From Mogibacterium diversum (GTDB taxonomy: Bacteria > Bacillota > Clostridia > Peptostreptococcales > Anaerovoracaceae): a stretch of DNA of 64,000 nucleotides. Positions 54,843-64,000 of the stretch are shown one piece after another. The notes under the pieces are model-generated. The model did not search any database, was not told the DNA's origin, and saw nothing but the letters and a program-made list of their open reading frames with translations. The stretch covers positions 992,001-1,056,000 of the forward strand of contig NZ_CP027228.1 of the NCBI RefSeq assembly GCF_002998925.1, given 5' to 3'. Every line of letters starts with the position of its first letter. Position 1 is the first letter of the stretch. A program made the translations under genes and the position numbers.

Positions 54843-55826
54843 TTATTTTACAAGTTCAATCAGGTCACCATAACCTGCCTCTAGCATGTCTTCAACTGGT
54901 ATGAATTTTAGAGCTACCGAATTGATGCAGTATCTCATGCCCCCATCTTCTGCCGGTCCATCCTGAAATACGTGTCCTAGATGAGAATTTGCGCCCTTGC
55001 TTCTAACCTCAACGCGCTCCATACCGAACGTAGTGTCTCGTAGATAGACCACATGCTCCTCACTTATAGGCCTTGTAAATGCAGGCCATCCGCAGCCAGA
55101 GTTGAATTTATCCGTCGATACGAACAGCGGTTCACCGCTCACGACATCTACATAGATTCCCTTTTCAAAGAAGTCATCGTATTCACCAGAAAAAGCTCTC
55201 TCTGTCCCCGCCTTTCTAACGACGTTATACGCCTGTGGTCCAATGCGGTAAAATAGTTCCTCCTCAGTCTCGTCTGATGGATATAGATCATCCTTTATCT
55301 CCTGACCCGCCTCTCTAGACTCTGCAGCGAACAGCGCTCTAACTTCTTCAATCTCATAATTTGTAATGTGGCAGTATCCACCTGGGTTCTTATCGAGATA
55401 GTCCTGATGGTAATCCTCAGCAGCATAGAATGAACCAAGTGGCTCTAGTTCTACGTAGAACTCTTCATTAATATCTCTCTGCTGTCCGAATACCTTCTCT
55501 AATATCGGCAAATCTTGCTCATCCTCATAATACACACCTGTCTGATACTGCGTACCTATATCAGGTCCTTGTCTATTCTGAACAGTTGGATCGATGACCA
55601 TAAAGAAAGCATGCGTTAACTTCTCGAGTGATAGTCTCTCAGGATTATATGTGACTTTAACAGTCTCCCTATGGCCAGTATCACCTCTACAAACCTGCTC
55701 ATACGAAGGATTCTCAACTCTTCCATTCGCATACCCAACAGTCGTCTCTATAACCCCTGGTATCTCCTTGAACACCCTCTCTGTGCCCCAGAAGCAACCA
55801 CCGGCAAAATATATATTCTTACTCAT
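54843..55826 (-). CDS. msrAB: Bifunctional methionine sulfoxide reductase MsrA/MsrB
   Basis: I start at the ATG at 55826 (327 residues) because AAGGAG lies eight bases upstream; a longer in-frame ATG at 55853 lacks one. MsrA part: AGGCFWG with catalytic Cys11, GDTGHRE and YHQDYL; MsrB part (about 190-310): SGCGWPAF and [11 protein letters not shown] with Cys300. It repairs both S- and R-methionine sulfoxide. The gene is followed by the ArsC/Spx-like gene. Confidence 0.95.
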   Translation of the reverse strand: MSKNIYFAGGCFWGTERVFKEIPGVIETTVGYANGRVENPSYEQVCRGDTGHRETVKVTYNPERLSLEKLTHAFFMVIDPTVQNRQGPDIGTQYQTGVYYEDEQDLPILEKVFGQQRDINEEFYVELEPLGSFYAAEDYHQDYLDKNPGGYCHITNYEIEEVRALFAAESREAGQEIKDDLYPSDETEEELFYRIGPQAYNVVRKAGTERAFSGEYDDFFEKGIYVDVVSGEPLFVSTDKFNSGCGWPAFTRPISEEHVVYLRDTTFGMERVEVRSKGANSHLGHVFQDGPAEDGGMRYCINSVALKFIPVEDMLEAGYGDLIELVK

Positions 55827-55942
55827 TATTCTTCTCCTTATCGGCGAAATCACATAATCTATTCCATATATCTGAATCCGCCATATAGCTTGTGTACAAT
55901 TTAATTATATACACTGTAGCAATTTTTTCAATGCTTTATTTA

Positions 55943-55970
55943 AAGAAAAAGGCAGCCCTCGGGCTGCCCT
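55943..55970 (-). terminator. Terminator of the MetE-like pair
   Basis: GGCAGCCC (55951-55958) / GGGCTGCC (55961-55968); the minus strand continues with TTTTTCTTT. Confidence 0.88.
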
Positions 55971-56018
55971 CTAATGAATTATTATCAATCACATGCTTTT
56001 AGTCTATCTAACAGAGTT

Positions 56019-57143
56019 TTAGTTCTGTCCCCAAACTTCTTCTGCTACTTCCTTTACAAGTCTTAGCTTAGCCCACTGTTCTTCTTCAGTAAGCTTGTTA
56101 CCAATCTCGCATGAAGCAAATCCGCACTGAGGGCTGAGATAAAGCCTCTCAAGAGGCACATACTTACTTGCCTCTTTGATTCTCGCATGAAGAACCGCCT
56201 TATCTTCGAGCTCCGGCCTCTTGGTAGTGACTAATCCGAGAACTACCTTCTTATCCTCAGGTACCTTTGCAAGTGGCTCAAATCCCCCAGATCTCTCGTC
56301 ATCAAATTCTAAGAAGAACGCAGAGACATTCTCTTCTCCGAGCAGAACATCTGCAACTGCATCGTATGGGCCGCTGCTGATATATGTTGAGTGGTAGTTT
56401 CCACGGCACACGTGTGTAGTAACCACTAGGTTATCTGGTGCTGCATCGATTACTCTATTGTTAACGTCCTTGTACTTCTTCTGAACTTCAACTGTACCTT
56501 CCTTAGTTGTTCCGAACAGAATGGAGCCGGACTTGTTTGTGAACATTCCCCATGTGCAGTCATCTAGCTGAAGGTTTCTACAGCCTGCATCATATAGCTG
56601 CCTGATGAACTCATTGTATACTTCTACTACATCATCGATAAATGCTTCTTCGCTCTCATACTGAGCAAAGGTTGACTCCAGATTGAACGGGAATAGGAAC
56701 TGTGCGAGGAACTGTGCTGGTGAAGGTATTGTCTGCTTCGCAACTGTATTCTCATCCTCAAACTGCTTTACGAATCTAAAGTGATCTACGAATGGATGCT
56801 CTCCCGATAGCTTTAATTTGCCAACCAGGTATGTATCATCTACAAGTGCATCCTCTCCATGAAATGGCAGTCCAGTCTTGGTTGGCTTATGTCCTACACC
56901 GTCAAGTGCCCACATGAAGTCAAGATACCAAGTCGCTCTTCTGAACTCACCGTCTGTGATCACGTGATATCCTAGCTCTTTGAGCTTGGATACGAGCTCA
57001 GTAATTGTCTCGTCTTCAACCTTCTTCAGCTCATCGTAGCCGATATCACCGTTATCAAAAGCTCTTCTCGCTTCCTTAAGTCTCTCTGGTCTTAAAAAAC
57101 TTCCGACAAAATCATATCTAAATGGTGTTTTTAAATTGCTCAT
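56019..57143 (-). CDS. Methionine synthase II-like protein (YxjG/YxjH type), copy 2
   Basis: 374 residues, similar to the C-terminal catalytic half of MetE. Zinc ligands fit THVCRGN (His and Cys), FFLEFDDE (Glu) and LSPQCGFAS (Cys). The proteins of this size (YxjG/YxjH in Bacillus subtilis) lack the MetE N-terminal domain and probably use a different methyl donor. It is 29 bp downstream of the closely similar gene at 57173. Function in methionine or S-methyl metabolism, not certain. Confidence 0.85.
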   Translation of the reverse strand: MSNLKTPFRYDFVGSFLRPERLKEARRAFDNGDIGYDELKKVEDETITELVSKLKELGYHVITDGEFRRATWYLDFMWALDGVGHKPTKTGLPFHGEDALVDDTYLVGKLKLSGEHPFVDHFRFVKQFEDENTVAKQTIPSPAQFLAQFLFPFNLESTFAQYESEEAFIDDVVEVYNEFIRQLYDAGCRNLQLDDCTWGMFTNKSGSILFGTTKEGTVEVQKKYKDVNNRVIDAAPDNLVVTTHVCRGNYHSTYISSGPYDAVADVLLGEENVSAFFLEFDDERSGGFEPLAKVPEDKKVVLGLVTTKRPELEDKAVLHARIKEASKYVPLERLYLSPQCGFASCEIGNKLTEEEQWAKLRLVKEVAEEVWGQN

Positions 57144-57172
57144 CTCTTACCTCTAGTCTTTCTTCGCAGAGC

Positions 57173-58291
57173 CTATCCCCAAACTTCCTCTGCAATCTCT
57201 TTAACTAATCTCAATTTAGCCCACTGCTCTTCTTCAGTTAGCTTGTTCCCTATCTCACAAGATGCAAATCCGCACTGAGGACTGAGGCACAGTCTCTCAA
57301 GAGGTACGTATTTACTTGCTTCCTTAATTCTTGCAATAACTGCTTCTTTATCTTCTAACTTAGGCGACTTCGTAGTGATAAGACCGAGAACCACCTTCTT
57401 GTCAGGAGAAACCTTTGCAAGTGCCTCAAAGCTTCCCGAACGCTCATCATCATACTCGAGTAGCAGCGCATTTACATTCTCTCTTGCGAACACGTAATCT
57501 GCAACTGAATCGTATGCTCCACTTGAGAAGTATGTCGAATTGTAATTTCCTCTGCAGATGTGTGAAGTGATAACTAGATCTTCAGGCTTTCCTTCAAGTG
57601 CGAGGTTGTTCACCTCAAGCAGCTGTGACTTAACTGTATCTAAATCTATACCTAACGCCTTATATCTCAGCTTTGCAGCATCTCCTACAACTGCGCCCCA
57701 TGTGCAGTCATCGAACTGCAAGTTACGGCAACCAGCATCGTAGAACTGTTTAATTACCTCACGATAAGCATTGGCAATATCATGAATCAGTTCTTCGTTT
57801 GTCTCATAGAACTTTCTAGTGCTCTCGAGGTTATCTGGAATGATGAACTGCTGGAATGTCTGCGCAGGTGCAGGAATCGTATACTTGGCAACAGTGTTCT
57901 CATCTTCAAACTGCTTTAAGAATTTAAAATACTCTACAAATGGATGGGGCTTAGCTTTAAGCTTACCTACTAGGTATGTATCATCTAGCAACGCGAGCTC
58001 GCCGTGGAACTGAATACCGCCACCTGTATTCTCATGTTCAACGCCCTCAAACCCCCACATGAAGTCGAGATGCCAGAAAGCTCTTCTGAACTCTCCATCA
58101 GTAATTACGTGGTAACCGAGTTCCTTCTGCTTAGCTACAAGCTTTGCAACCTCTTCATCAACAATCTTGTCGTAATCTTCCTTGCTGATCTCATTCTTTC
58201 TTAACTGCGCCTTTGCATCCTTAAGTGCCTGTGGTCTAAGAAAGCTTCCTACATAGTCATATCTAAATGGTGTCTTTAATTCATTGCTCAT
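57173..58291 (-). CDS. Methionine synthase II-like protein (YxjG/YxjH type), copy 1
   Basis: I start at the ATG at 58291 (372 residues), where the protein begins MSNELKTPFRYDYVG like its neighbour; the longer frame adds a non-homologous 42-residue stretch. GAGGGGG lies upstream. Ligand motifs THVC-like ITSHICRGN, LLEYDDERSG and LSPQCGFAS are all kept. Tandem duplicate of the gene at 56019, with clear but not full identity. The two form one operon ending at the terminator near 55950. Precise substrate unknown. Confidence 0.85.
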   Translation of the reverse strand: MSNELKTPFRYDYVGSFLRPQALKDAKAQLRKNEISKEDYDKIVDEEVAKLVAKQKELGYHVITDGEFRRAFWHLDFMWGFEGVEHENTGGGIQFHGELALLDDTYLVGKLKAKPHPFVEYFKFLKQFEDENTVAKYTIPAPAQTFQQFIIPDNLESTRKFYETNEELIHDIANAYREVIKQFYDAGCRNLQFDDCTWGAVVGDAAKLRYKALGIDLDTVKSQLLEVNNLALEGKPEDLVITSHICRGNYNSTYFSSGAYDSVADYVFARENVNALLLEYDDERSGSFEALAKVSPDKKVVLGLITTKSPKLEDKEAVIARIKEASKYVPLERLCLSPQCGFASCEIGNKLTEEEQWAKLRLVKEIAEEVWG

Positions 58292-58427
58292 ATATACATA
58301 CCCCCTCTTGTTTGCTAAACATAGATTACCATCAAGTAAAATTTTATGGAAATACTTATTACCCATAGCGAGATATAGATTTATTTTATATCTTATATAT
58401 TGTTTACCTGCATGCAAGCATAAAAAT
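58292..58427. promoter_or_regulatory. Leader/promoter region of the MetE-like pair
   Basis: AT-rich. On the minus strand a TTGCAT and ATATAAAAT-like boxes can be seen but the promoter is not clear. I looked for SAM-riboswitch landmarks and did not find them. Confidence 0.3.
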
Positions 58428-58452
58428 ACAGGGCCCTTTTCCTGAGCCCTGT
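58428..58452 (-). terminator. Terminator of lysS
   Basis: ACAGGGC (58428-58434) / GCCCTGT (58446-58452); ATTTTTA follows on the minus strand. Confidence 0.8.
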
Positions 58453-58473
58453 AATAATCATGATTTTGTTATA

Positions 58474-60420
58474 TTAGTATAGCTTCGCTCCTGCTGGAAT
58501 CGAATCATCTAACATTAATAAGTTTAGAATTTCCTCTCCATCATAATCACAGATTGCTGACAGCAGCATTCCGCATGATTCAAGTCCCATCATCTTGCGT
58601 GGCGGAAGATTTGTAATTGCAACGAGAGTCTTTCCAACTAACTCCTCTGCAGAGTATGTCTCCTTGATACCGGATAGTATTGTTCTAGTCTGGCCTGAAC
58701 CGTCATTAAGAGTGAACTTAAGAAGCTTCTTGCTCTTAGGCACTTCCTCACAAGCTAGAACCTTAACTACTCTGAAATCAGACTTGCTAAATGTATCGAA
58801 GTCTACGAATTCTTCAAACAATGGTTCAACTTTAACCTTTGATAGGTCTAGCTTTCTCTCAGCCTTTTCTTCAGAGCCGCTGCCTTTTCCAAGCGGTTTC
58901 ATAACAGGGAATAGCTGTACGTCTCTGATAGTCGATGAATCTGTTAGCAGCATTACAAGTCTGTCAACACCGATTCCAAGTCCACCAGTTGGAGGCATTC
59001 CAACCTCTAGCGCATTTACGAAATCCATGTCCATAGGATGAGCTTCATCGTCAAGCCCTAGATCAAGTTCACGCTGCTGTTCAGCGAACCTCTCGTACTG
59101 ATCGATTGGATCGTTTAGCTCTGAGAAAGCATTTGATAGCTCCCATCCGTTGATGTAGGCTTCGAACCTGCGAGTAATGCGAGGATCCTTTGGATCCTTC
59201 TTTGCAAGTGGCGATACCTCTACTGGGTGCCCTGTTAGGAACACTGGTCCATCAAGCAGTCCTGGGATATCTTCGCAGTACTCATCAAACATCTCTGCGA
59301 TGATTTTTCCACGAGTCCAATTGTTAACTTCCTCAGCATCCATTCCGTAAGCGATTGCGCGCTCACGAGCTTCCGCATCATCATCGATCTTATCGAACGG
59401 AATTCCTGTAACCTTAATTACAGATTCTGTCATGTCAATCTTATTCCATGGAGGTGTAACGTCGAAAGTTTTGCCTTCATAGGAGATAATAGGCGAACCA
59501 TTTACTTCCATAGCGCACTTATATACAATCTGCTCCATGAGGTCCATCATATCTTCCTGATTTCCATATGCCATGTAGCATTCCATCGAAGTGAATTCAG
59601 GGCTGTGATTCTTATCCATACCCTCGTTACGGAAAACTTTGCCTAGTTCATACACTCTATCAAGTCCACCGACAATCAGTCTCTTTAGCGGAAGCTCAAG
59701 AGAAATTCTAAGGTGAAGGTCGAAGTCTAGTGCGTTGTGGTGTGTGTTAAACGGTCTAGCGTTAGCACCACCAGCTATCGTCTGTAGCACTGGAGTTTCA
59801 ACCTCAAGGAAGCCATAATCATCCTCGAGCACTCTGCGGATAGTGCTTACTACCTTTGCACGCTTTAAGAATGTATCCCTAACGTCTGAATTTACGATTA
59901 AATCTACATATCTCTGTCTGTATCTTAGGTCTGTATCAACTAGCCCACTCCATTTATCAGGAAGCACCTGCAGGGACTTTGCCTGAAGTGTAAGCTCATG
60001 TACATGAATCGATATCTCATCAGTCTTGGTCTTGAAGACGATTCCCTTAAGGCCAACGAGATCACCTATATCATATGTCTTGAAAACTTTATATTCTTCA
60101 GCTCCAATATCATCGCGCTTAACATAACACTGGATTCTGCCTTGCTTATCCTGAACATCAAAGAATGCCGCTTTTCCCATGATTCTCTTGCTCATAATAC
60201 GACCGGCAATCGCTACCTCTTGATCTTCAAGAGCATCATAGTTGTCCTTGATATCCTTACTGTGAGCAGTTACATTGTATGTCTCCTGCACAAATGGATC
60301 TCTGCCCATCTCACGAAGTTCTTGCAGCTTCTCTCTTCTGATCTGTCGCTGCTCACTTATTTCTTCTGCTGTAAGCTCCGGCTGTTCCTGCTCAGGAGTC
60401 TTTACGTTGTCGTTACTCAT
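58474..60420 (-). CDS. lysS: Lysyl-tRNA synthetase with C-terminal tRNA-binding domain
   Basis: 648 residues: a normal class II LysRS (about 30-520) with an OB-fold anticodon domain, RYRQRYVDLI (motif 1), EGMDKNHSPEFT (motif 2) and GGLGIGVDRL (motif 3), then a C-terminal extension of about 120 residues. The extension (about 540-648: SDFRVVKVLACEEVPKSKKL, the ILSGIKETYS and NLPPRKMMGLES loops) is an EMAP/Trbp111-type tRNA-binding domain as found at the end of MetRS. It would raise affinity for tRNA. greA lies 88 bp upstream on the same strand. Confidence 0.95.
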   Translation of the reverse strand: MSNDNVKTPEQEQPELTAEEISEQRQIRREKLQELREMGRDPFVQETYNVTAHSKDIKDNYDALEDQEVAIAGRIMSKRIMGKAAFFDVQDKQGRIQCYVKRDDIGAEEYKVFKTYDIGDLVGLKGIVFKTKTDEISIHVHELTLQAKSLQVLPDKWSGLVDTDLRYRQRYVDLIVNSDVRDTFLKRAKVVSTIRRVLEDDYGFLEVETPVLQTIAGGANARPFNTHHNALDFDLHLRISLELPLKRLIVGGLDRVYELGKVFRNEGMDKNHSPEFTSMECYMAYGNQEDMMDLMEQIVYKCAMEVNGSPIISYEGKTFDVTPPWNKIDMTESVIKVTGIPFDKIDDDAEARERAIAYGMDAEEVNNWTRGKIIAEMFDEYCEDIPGLLDGPVFLTGHPVEVSPLAKKDPKDPRITRRFEAYINGWELSNAFSELNDPIDQYERFAEQQRELDLGLDDEAHPMDMDFVNALEVGMPPTGGLGIGVDRLVMLLTDSSTIRDVQLFPVMKPLGKGSGSEEKAERKLDLSKVKVEPLFEEFVDFDTFSKSDFRVVKVLACEEVPKSKKLLKFTLNDGSGQTRTILSGIKETYSAEELVGKTLVAITNLPPRKMMGLESCGMLLSAICDYDGEEILNLLMLDDSIPAGAKLY

Positions 60421-60508
60421 TGTGATTCATAAACCTTTCTCACGAACTATATAAATATACTGTCGTGCACCGCATTTAATATCTTCGATGCACTTATTGA
60501 ACGGATTT

Positions 60509-60988
60509 TTACTTTCTGACGTCAAGAACCTTGTACTTTGCAGTTCCATCTATAACTGGAAACTCTAGCACATCCCCTGCTCTTGCACCGAGCAAGTGCT
60601 GTCCTACTGCTGACGCATTTGAAAGTTTACCGTTAAATGGATCTGCCTCTGTATTTCCTACAATCTTGTAAGTAACCTCTTCATCGTAAATTAGATCATG
60701 AAGTGTTACTGTACGACCAGTAGCAATTACACCCTCATCAGGTGTCTCATCTTCGTCTGCAATCTTTGCTGTACGAAGCATCGCTTCAATAGTGGTAATT
60801 CTTTCTTCTGTCTCTGCCTGCGCATCCTTTGCCGCATCGTACTCTGAGTTCTCAGAGATATCTCCATATGAGATGGCTTCCTTAAGTCTCTCGGCATTTT
60901 CCTTTCTAGTTACCGTAACTAGGTGGTCAAGTTCTTTCTGCAGGGCTTCATATCCCTCTCTTGTCATTTCATTATCATGTGTTGCCAT
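60509..60988 (-). CDS. greA: Transcription elongation factor GreA
   Basis: 159 residues. N-terminal coiled coil (MTREGYEALQKELDHL, ISENSEYDAAKDAQ with the acidic tip Asp/Glu) and C-terminal FKBP-like domain (VGQHLLGARAGDVLEFP). It stimulates RNA polymerase cleavage of backtracked RNA. It is upstream of lysS in one operon. Confidence 0.96.
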   Translation of the reverse strand: MATHDNEMTREGYEALQKELDHLVTVTRKENAERLKEAISYGDISENSEYDAAKDAQAETEERITTIEAMLRTAKIADEDETPDEGVIATGRTVTLHDLIYDEEVTYKIVGNTEADPFNGKLSNASAVGQHLLGARAGDVLEFPVIDGTAKYKVLDVRK

Positions 60989-61018
60989 TGGTCTCTTACT
61001 CCTTTCAACCTTCTGTTA

Positions 61019-62116
61019 TTAAATCTCGTATTTCTTTACATTTTCGCTTTCTGCTAAGTTCAGCAGTGCGGAATACTTCAGCCTAAACGTCATGATGTCT
61101 CCGATTTTAACAGTGTCCTTTACATCCTCGACATCGACGATGGTGTGATCACCTGATGCGCCAATAACTGTTGTTCCTTCCATCTCAGGAACCAAATCAT
61201 CTATATCGCCATAGTCAGCTCTTCCAATTGCTAGAAGCGCCCTCATACGCATGCCTCTATCAACATACTCTCGCTTCTTGCCCGCAGCATCTACTCCGAG
61301 CTCACCCTGCGGATAGCTAGCTTTTACCTTAAGCTCTATAACCTCTGCTTTAAGCACGAAGGGGCACTCTAATTCATCCATAGCCTCAAGATTATAACAC
61401 AATCTGACATCTTCTAGTGGACCAATTAAAGGTCCAGCCCCTAGTCTCAGCATATTAATTTTATCTGGCATGTACCCATGGTACACTCCAAGCAAGCTCG
61501 TTGTGGCTCCACCAGATACATATTCTAATTCTCTACCAATCTCAGCTTCAACCCTCTCCGCTAGTTTGGCGAGTGCTACCATCTTATCCTCTGTAGGAAT
61601 TACAGAGCCATAGCATCCAAGGTTAGTCCCTATGCCAGCAAGTACAAGCCCCGGCATCTCGTTCTCCACCTTGGCAGCAGTCTCAACTAGTTCATCGAGA
61701 TTAAAGAATCCCTCTCTAAGGTCACCAAGATCAGCCATTAGAATTACCTTATGAGTAATGCCTTTATCAAGTGCTGCCTTATTGATGGCTTCTAATACTA
61801 AAGGTTCGCTGTTCAGACTTATATCTGCAATATCCACCATCTCGTCAATTTCAGATAGCATCGGAACTCTTATTAGAAGAAGTGGCACTTTTATGCCAGC
61901 ATCTTTAGCTCGTTTAAGTTGTTCAAGTCTAGATGAACCAATAAGTTTTGCTCCACCTGCTACAAAATCCTCGGCAGCCGCAACTGTACCATTTGTAGCT
62001 TTGATGATGCCCGCAATTTGGATCCCCTGCTCACCGCATTTATCCGAGAGTTTCTTCACGTTGCTGACCAGCTTAGCCCTATCATGAAGGAGCGCCGGAT
62101 ATTTATATTCTGCCAT
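61019..62116 (-). CDS. Alanine/ornithine racemase-family PLP enzyme
   Basis: 365 residues from the ATG at 62116, preceded by AGAGAG; an in-frame start at 62143 would overlap the previous gene, so the start is uncertain. The fold is a PLP-dependent TIM barrel plus beta domain (alanine racemase-like). The Schiff-base lysine is Lys39 in IAGIIKATNG; the usual Tyr-Gly after it is Asn-Gly. The sequence resembles the ornithine racemase/YhfX-type branch, which fits a proline/ornithine fermenter. It stands between the acyl-CoA synthetase and greA. Confidence 0.85.
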   Translation of the reverse strand: MAEYKYPALLHDRAKLVSNVKKLSDKCGEQGIQIAGIIKATNGTVAAAEDFVAGGAKLIGSSRLEQLKRAKDAGIKVPLLLIRVPMLSEIDEMVDIADISLNSEPLVLEAINKAALDKGITHKVILMADLGDLREGFFNLDELVETAAKVENEMPGLVLAGIGTNLGCYGSVIPTEDKMVALAKLAERVEAEIGRELEYVSGGATTSLLGVYHGYMPDKINMLRLGAGPLIGPLEDVRLCYNLEAMDELECPFVLKAEVIELKVKASYPQGELGVDAAGKKREYVDRGMRMRALLAIGRADYGDIDDLVPEMEGTTVIGASGDHTIVDVEDVKDTVKIGDIMTFRLKYSALLNLAESENVKKYEI

Positions 62117-62133
62117 ATCAATCATCTCTCTTT

Positions 62134-64000
62134 CTATGACCACTTGTTGTCCTCAACGAACCTTCTAATCTTGAGACCCGTTGTCTTGTTGAAATCTCTA
62201 TCACGTATGATGACGTGGTTTATTTTCTTGAAGAGAGGCATTGTTTCATTCTGTTTGTCTACAATGCGTTCTATATACTCCCTCACCTGTTCATCGGTTA
62301 CGTCTCCACCGAGTTCCTCGGTGAGCAGTTCCCTATTAGGCTTAATAGTCGCATATATGCCGCGCTTCAGCTGGTCATCATTATCCTCATCACCCCATAC
62401 CATGCACTCTTCAATGCACTCGTTCTTCATAAGGTAGAACTCGAGTTCTTCTGGGAAAACGTTCTTGCCGTTAGCCGCGATAATTACATTCTTTTTACGC
62501 CCCGTAATATAAACGTAATCCTTGTCGCTCAGATATCCTAGATCACCAGTGTGGAACCATCCGTCCCTGATTACCTCATCTGTGCTCTCTTTATTTTTAT
62601 AGTAACCCATCATGATATTAGGTCCGCGGAAGCAAATCTCTCCCACTCCATCGTCATCCTTATCACTAATCATGCACTCAACAAAAGGTAGCAGGTGCCC
62701 TGCAGATGCATTGTCGATGAGCTTTGCATCCTCCGGATTCAGCGACACCATCGGCGATGTCTCCGTCAGTCCATATCCTTGAACTGCAGTGATCCCAAGG
62801 TCTCTATAAAAATCCATAATCTCCCCATCGATTGCAGCCCCTCCGACAATGAGCATCTTCATGCGTCCACCAAAAAGGTCTGTAATCTTTTTTGTCGCAG
62901 GTTTACTCACGTCTATTCCAACATGTTTAGTAATCCTACTTATCTTCATCAGAGCTTTAAGCTGCTTTTCCTTACCGCTCTTCTTAATCTGTCTAGAAAT
63001 CTTACTATAGAAGTTTTCGTATATAAGTGGCACCGCAAGCATCAGGTGCGGTTTTACCTCCTGTAGGTCTTTGACTATGTATTTTAGGCCCTGGCAAAAT
63101 GCCATCGTAGCTCCACAGTACATCGACTCGATGAAAGTGCACGTGCACTCGTAGGTGTGATGTATCGGAAGCACGGAGAAGAATATATCTCCTACCTCAA
63201 TATTTAAGTACGTCTGTGCTACCATGACATTAGAGCAGATGTTCTTGTTATTAAGCATTACCCCCTTAGAGGTTCCTGTAGTTCCAGATGTGAATAGGAT
63301 AATCGCCATATCAGTGTTTATGATTTCTGCATCTATAAAGCTTTTATCACCGGCTTTTACGAGTTCATACCCATGTTCTCTAAGCTTATGCCATGATAGT
63401 AACCCCTTGTCAGCATTCTCGTTGCTGTGCATTCCTACATTTATAACGAAATCAAGTATATTATCATCTCTCTCCTTAATTCGTTTAAATATATCATAAT
63501 GCTTATCCATGGTGATAACCGCTGAGAGCTCTCCACTCGTAGTCAGCTGAGATAATTCTTCCTCATTGAGCTCCTTATCGAGTGGTACGACTACACCTGT
63601 TCCACCAACTACTGCTAGATAGCTTTCCGCCCACTCATAGCAGTTCTTGCCAATTACACCGATGTGTTTCCCCTTTAGTCCAAGCTCGATAAGTGCAGTT
63701 CCAAGAGCATTTACATCTGCTAGCACCTTGCTGTACGAAATCTCTTGGAAGGGTTCGTCCTTGTTGAACTTTTGCAGGAATAACGGTTTATCTCCATACA
63801 GCTCCGCACTAGTCTCTAGTATATTCTTAATATCTGTAACAGGGCGACGCCATGTATGTCTGATTGCAGGATCTTTGGATTCTTTAATCGCATCCATAAT
63901 AGCCTGCATCTCTTCCATCTCTCTCGCCTTAATCTGACGGTATTCTTCTCTAATATCGCTGCTATCTTCCACCTTAGAATCTGCGTCCCTTCTCGAAGTC
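62134..64000 (-). CDS. AMP-dependent (long-chain acyl-CoA) synthetase, 5' end uncertain
   Basis: At least 612 residues. It has the adenylate-forming P-loop LFTSGTTGTSKGVM, GYGLTETSPMVSLN, the GWFHTGDLG motif and ITGRKKNVIIAANGKNV, typical of FadD-like ligases. The annotated GTG at 63972 has a weak start; the frame is open to the window edge (about nine further codons), so the true start may lie beyond it. It activates a carboxylic acid with ATP and CoA. It reads into the racemase-family gene with minimal spacing. Substrate unknown. Confidence 0.88.
   Translation of the reverse strand, partial: TSRRDADSKVEDSSDIREEYRQIKAREMEEMQAIMDAIKESKDPAIRHTWRRPVTDIKNILETSAELYGDKPLFLQKFNKDEPFQEISYSKVLADVNALGTALIELGLKGKHIGVIGKNCYEWAESYLAVVGGTGVVVPLDKELNEEELSQLTTSGELSAVITMDKHYDIFKRIKERDDNILDFVINVGMHSNENADKGLLSWHKLREHGYELVKAGDKSFIDAEIINTDMAIILFTSGTTGTSKGVMLNNKNICSNVMVAQTYLNIEVGDIFFSVLPIHHTYECTCTFIESMYCGATMAFCQGLKYIVKDLQEVKPHLMLAVPLIYENFYSKISRQIKKSGKEKQLKALMKISRITKHVGIDVSKPATKKITDLFGGRMKMLIVGGAAIDGEIMDFYRDLGITAVQGYGLTETSPMVSLNPEDAKLIDNASAGHLLPFVECMISDKDDDGVGEICFRGPNIMMGYYKNKESTDEVIRDGWFHTGDLGYLSDKDYVYITGRKKNVIIAANGKNVFPEELEFYLMKNECIEECMVWGDEDNDDQLKRGIYATIKPNRELLTEELGGDVTDEQVREYIERIVDKQNETMPLFKKINHVIIRDRDFNKTTGLKIRRFVEDNKWS

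Noticed and set aside
58292..58427. SAM riboswitch upstream of the MetE-like genes
   Set aside because: Known S-box landmarks are absent and the interval is too short.
1..64000. CRISPR arrays, IS elements, rRNA genes
   Set aside because: No regularly spaced direct repeats, transposase motifs or rRNA sequence were seen on reading the window.

Overview
The window looks like a chromosomal segment from a strictly anaerobic, amino-acid-fermenting low-GC Gram-positive (Clostridia). The evidence is a D-proline reductase locus with an in-frame selenocysteine UGA, a class III fructose-1,6-bisphosphatase, RicT/YaaT, YitT and DUF1836 proteins, and consensus sigma-A promoters with GGAGG ribosome binding sites. 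The house style (asaccharolytic proline reducer, moderate GC, nitrogenase-like genes) suggests the Peptostreptococcales/Anaerovoracaceae region (Mogibacterium, Eubacterium sulci-like), but that placement is inference without a search.

Layout. (1) 1-6742: two nitrogenase-like gene sets, each a NifH-type reductase plus two component-1 subunits, transcribed divergently from back-to-back promoters. One set has a roughly 100-nt leader that can fold either as an intrinsic terminator or as a nested antiterminator. No nifB, nifE or nifN is present. (2) 6788-9371: an AT-rich islet with an XRE repressor, two matching 19-bp palindromic operators, a zinc-ribbon/TM2 protein and a large membrane protein. 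(3) 9551-19146: housekeeping genes (glpK, hemW, lepA, DUF1836, SGNH hydrolase, rpsT, YitT, LysR, aminotransferase). (4) 19421-23167: shikimate pathway genes present as two fusions, AroB-AroA and AroC-chorismate mutase. (5) 23289-29395: dnaE, two paralogous flavodoxin-like proteins and a TSUP permease. (6) 29586-37473: proline reductase locus (prdC, prdA, small conserved ORF, prdB with Sec, prdD, prdE on the minus strand; proline racemase prdF on the plus strand; and a stand-alone copy of the PrdA N-terminal domain). (7) 37683-48955: tRNA-Arg, SDR with a coupled 33-residue membrane peptide, fbp, murA, trmN6, ricT, holB, tmk, gltX, nucleotidyltransferase. (8) 49035-64000: surface protein, cca, adenine deaminase, Spx/ArsC-like protein, MsrAB, two tandem MetE-like proteins, lysS with a C-terminal tRNA-binding domain, greA, an alanine/ornithine racemase-family enzyme and an acyl-CoA synthetase running to the window edge.

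How the genes work together. PrdF converts L-proline to D-proline, PrdA/PrdB reduce it to 5-aminovalerate with a pyruvoyl group and selenocysteine, and PrdC (RnfC-like) feeds electrons. PrdD and PrdE look like a PrdA-type protein split exactly at the PrdA autoprocessing site, and a third gene encodes only the PrdA N-terminal module, so each PrdA module also exists on its own. The nitrogenase-like sets keep the iron-protein ATPase and cysteine ligands but lack cofactor-assembly genes, so they are best regarded as reductases of unknown substrate rather than nitrogenases. These two systems and the structured leader are the most interesting parts of the window.
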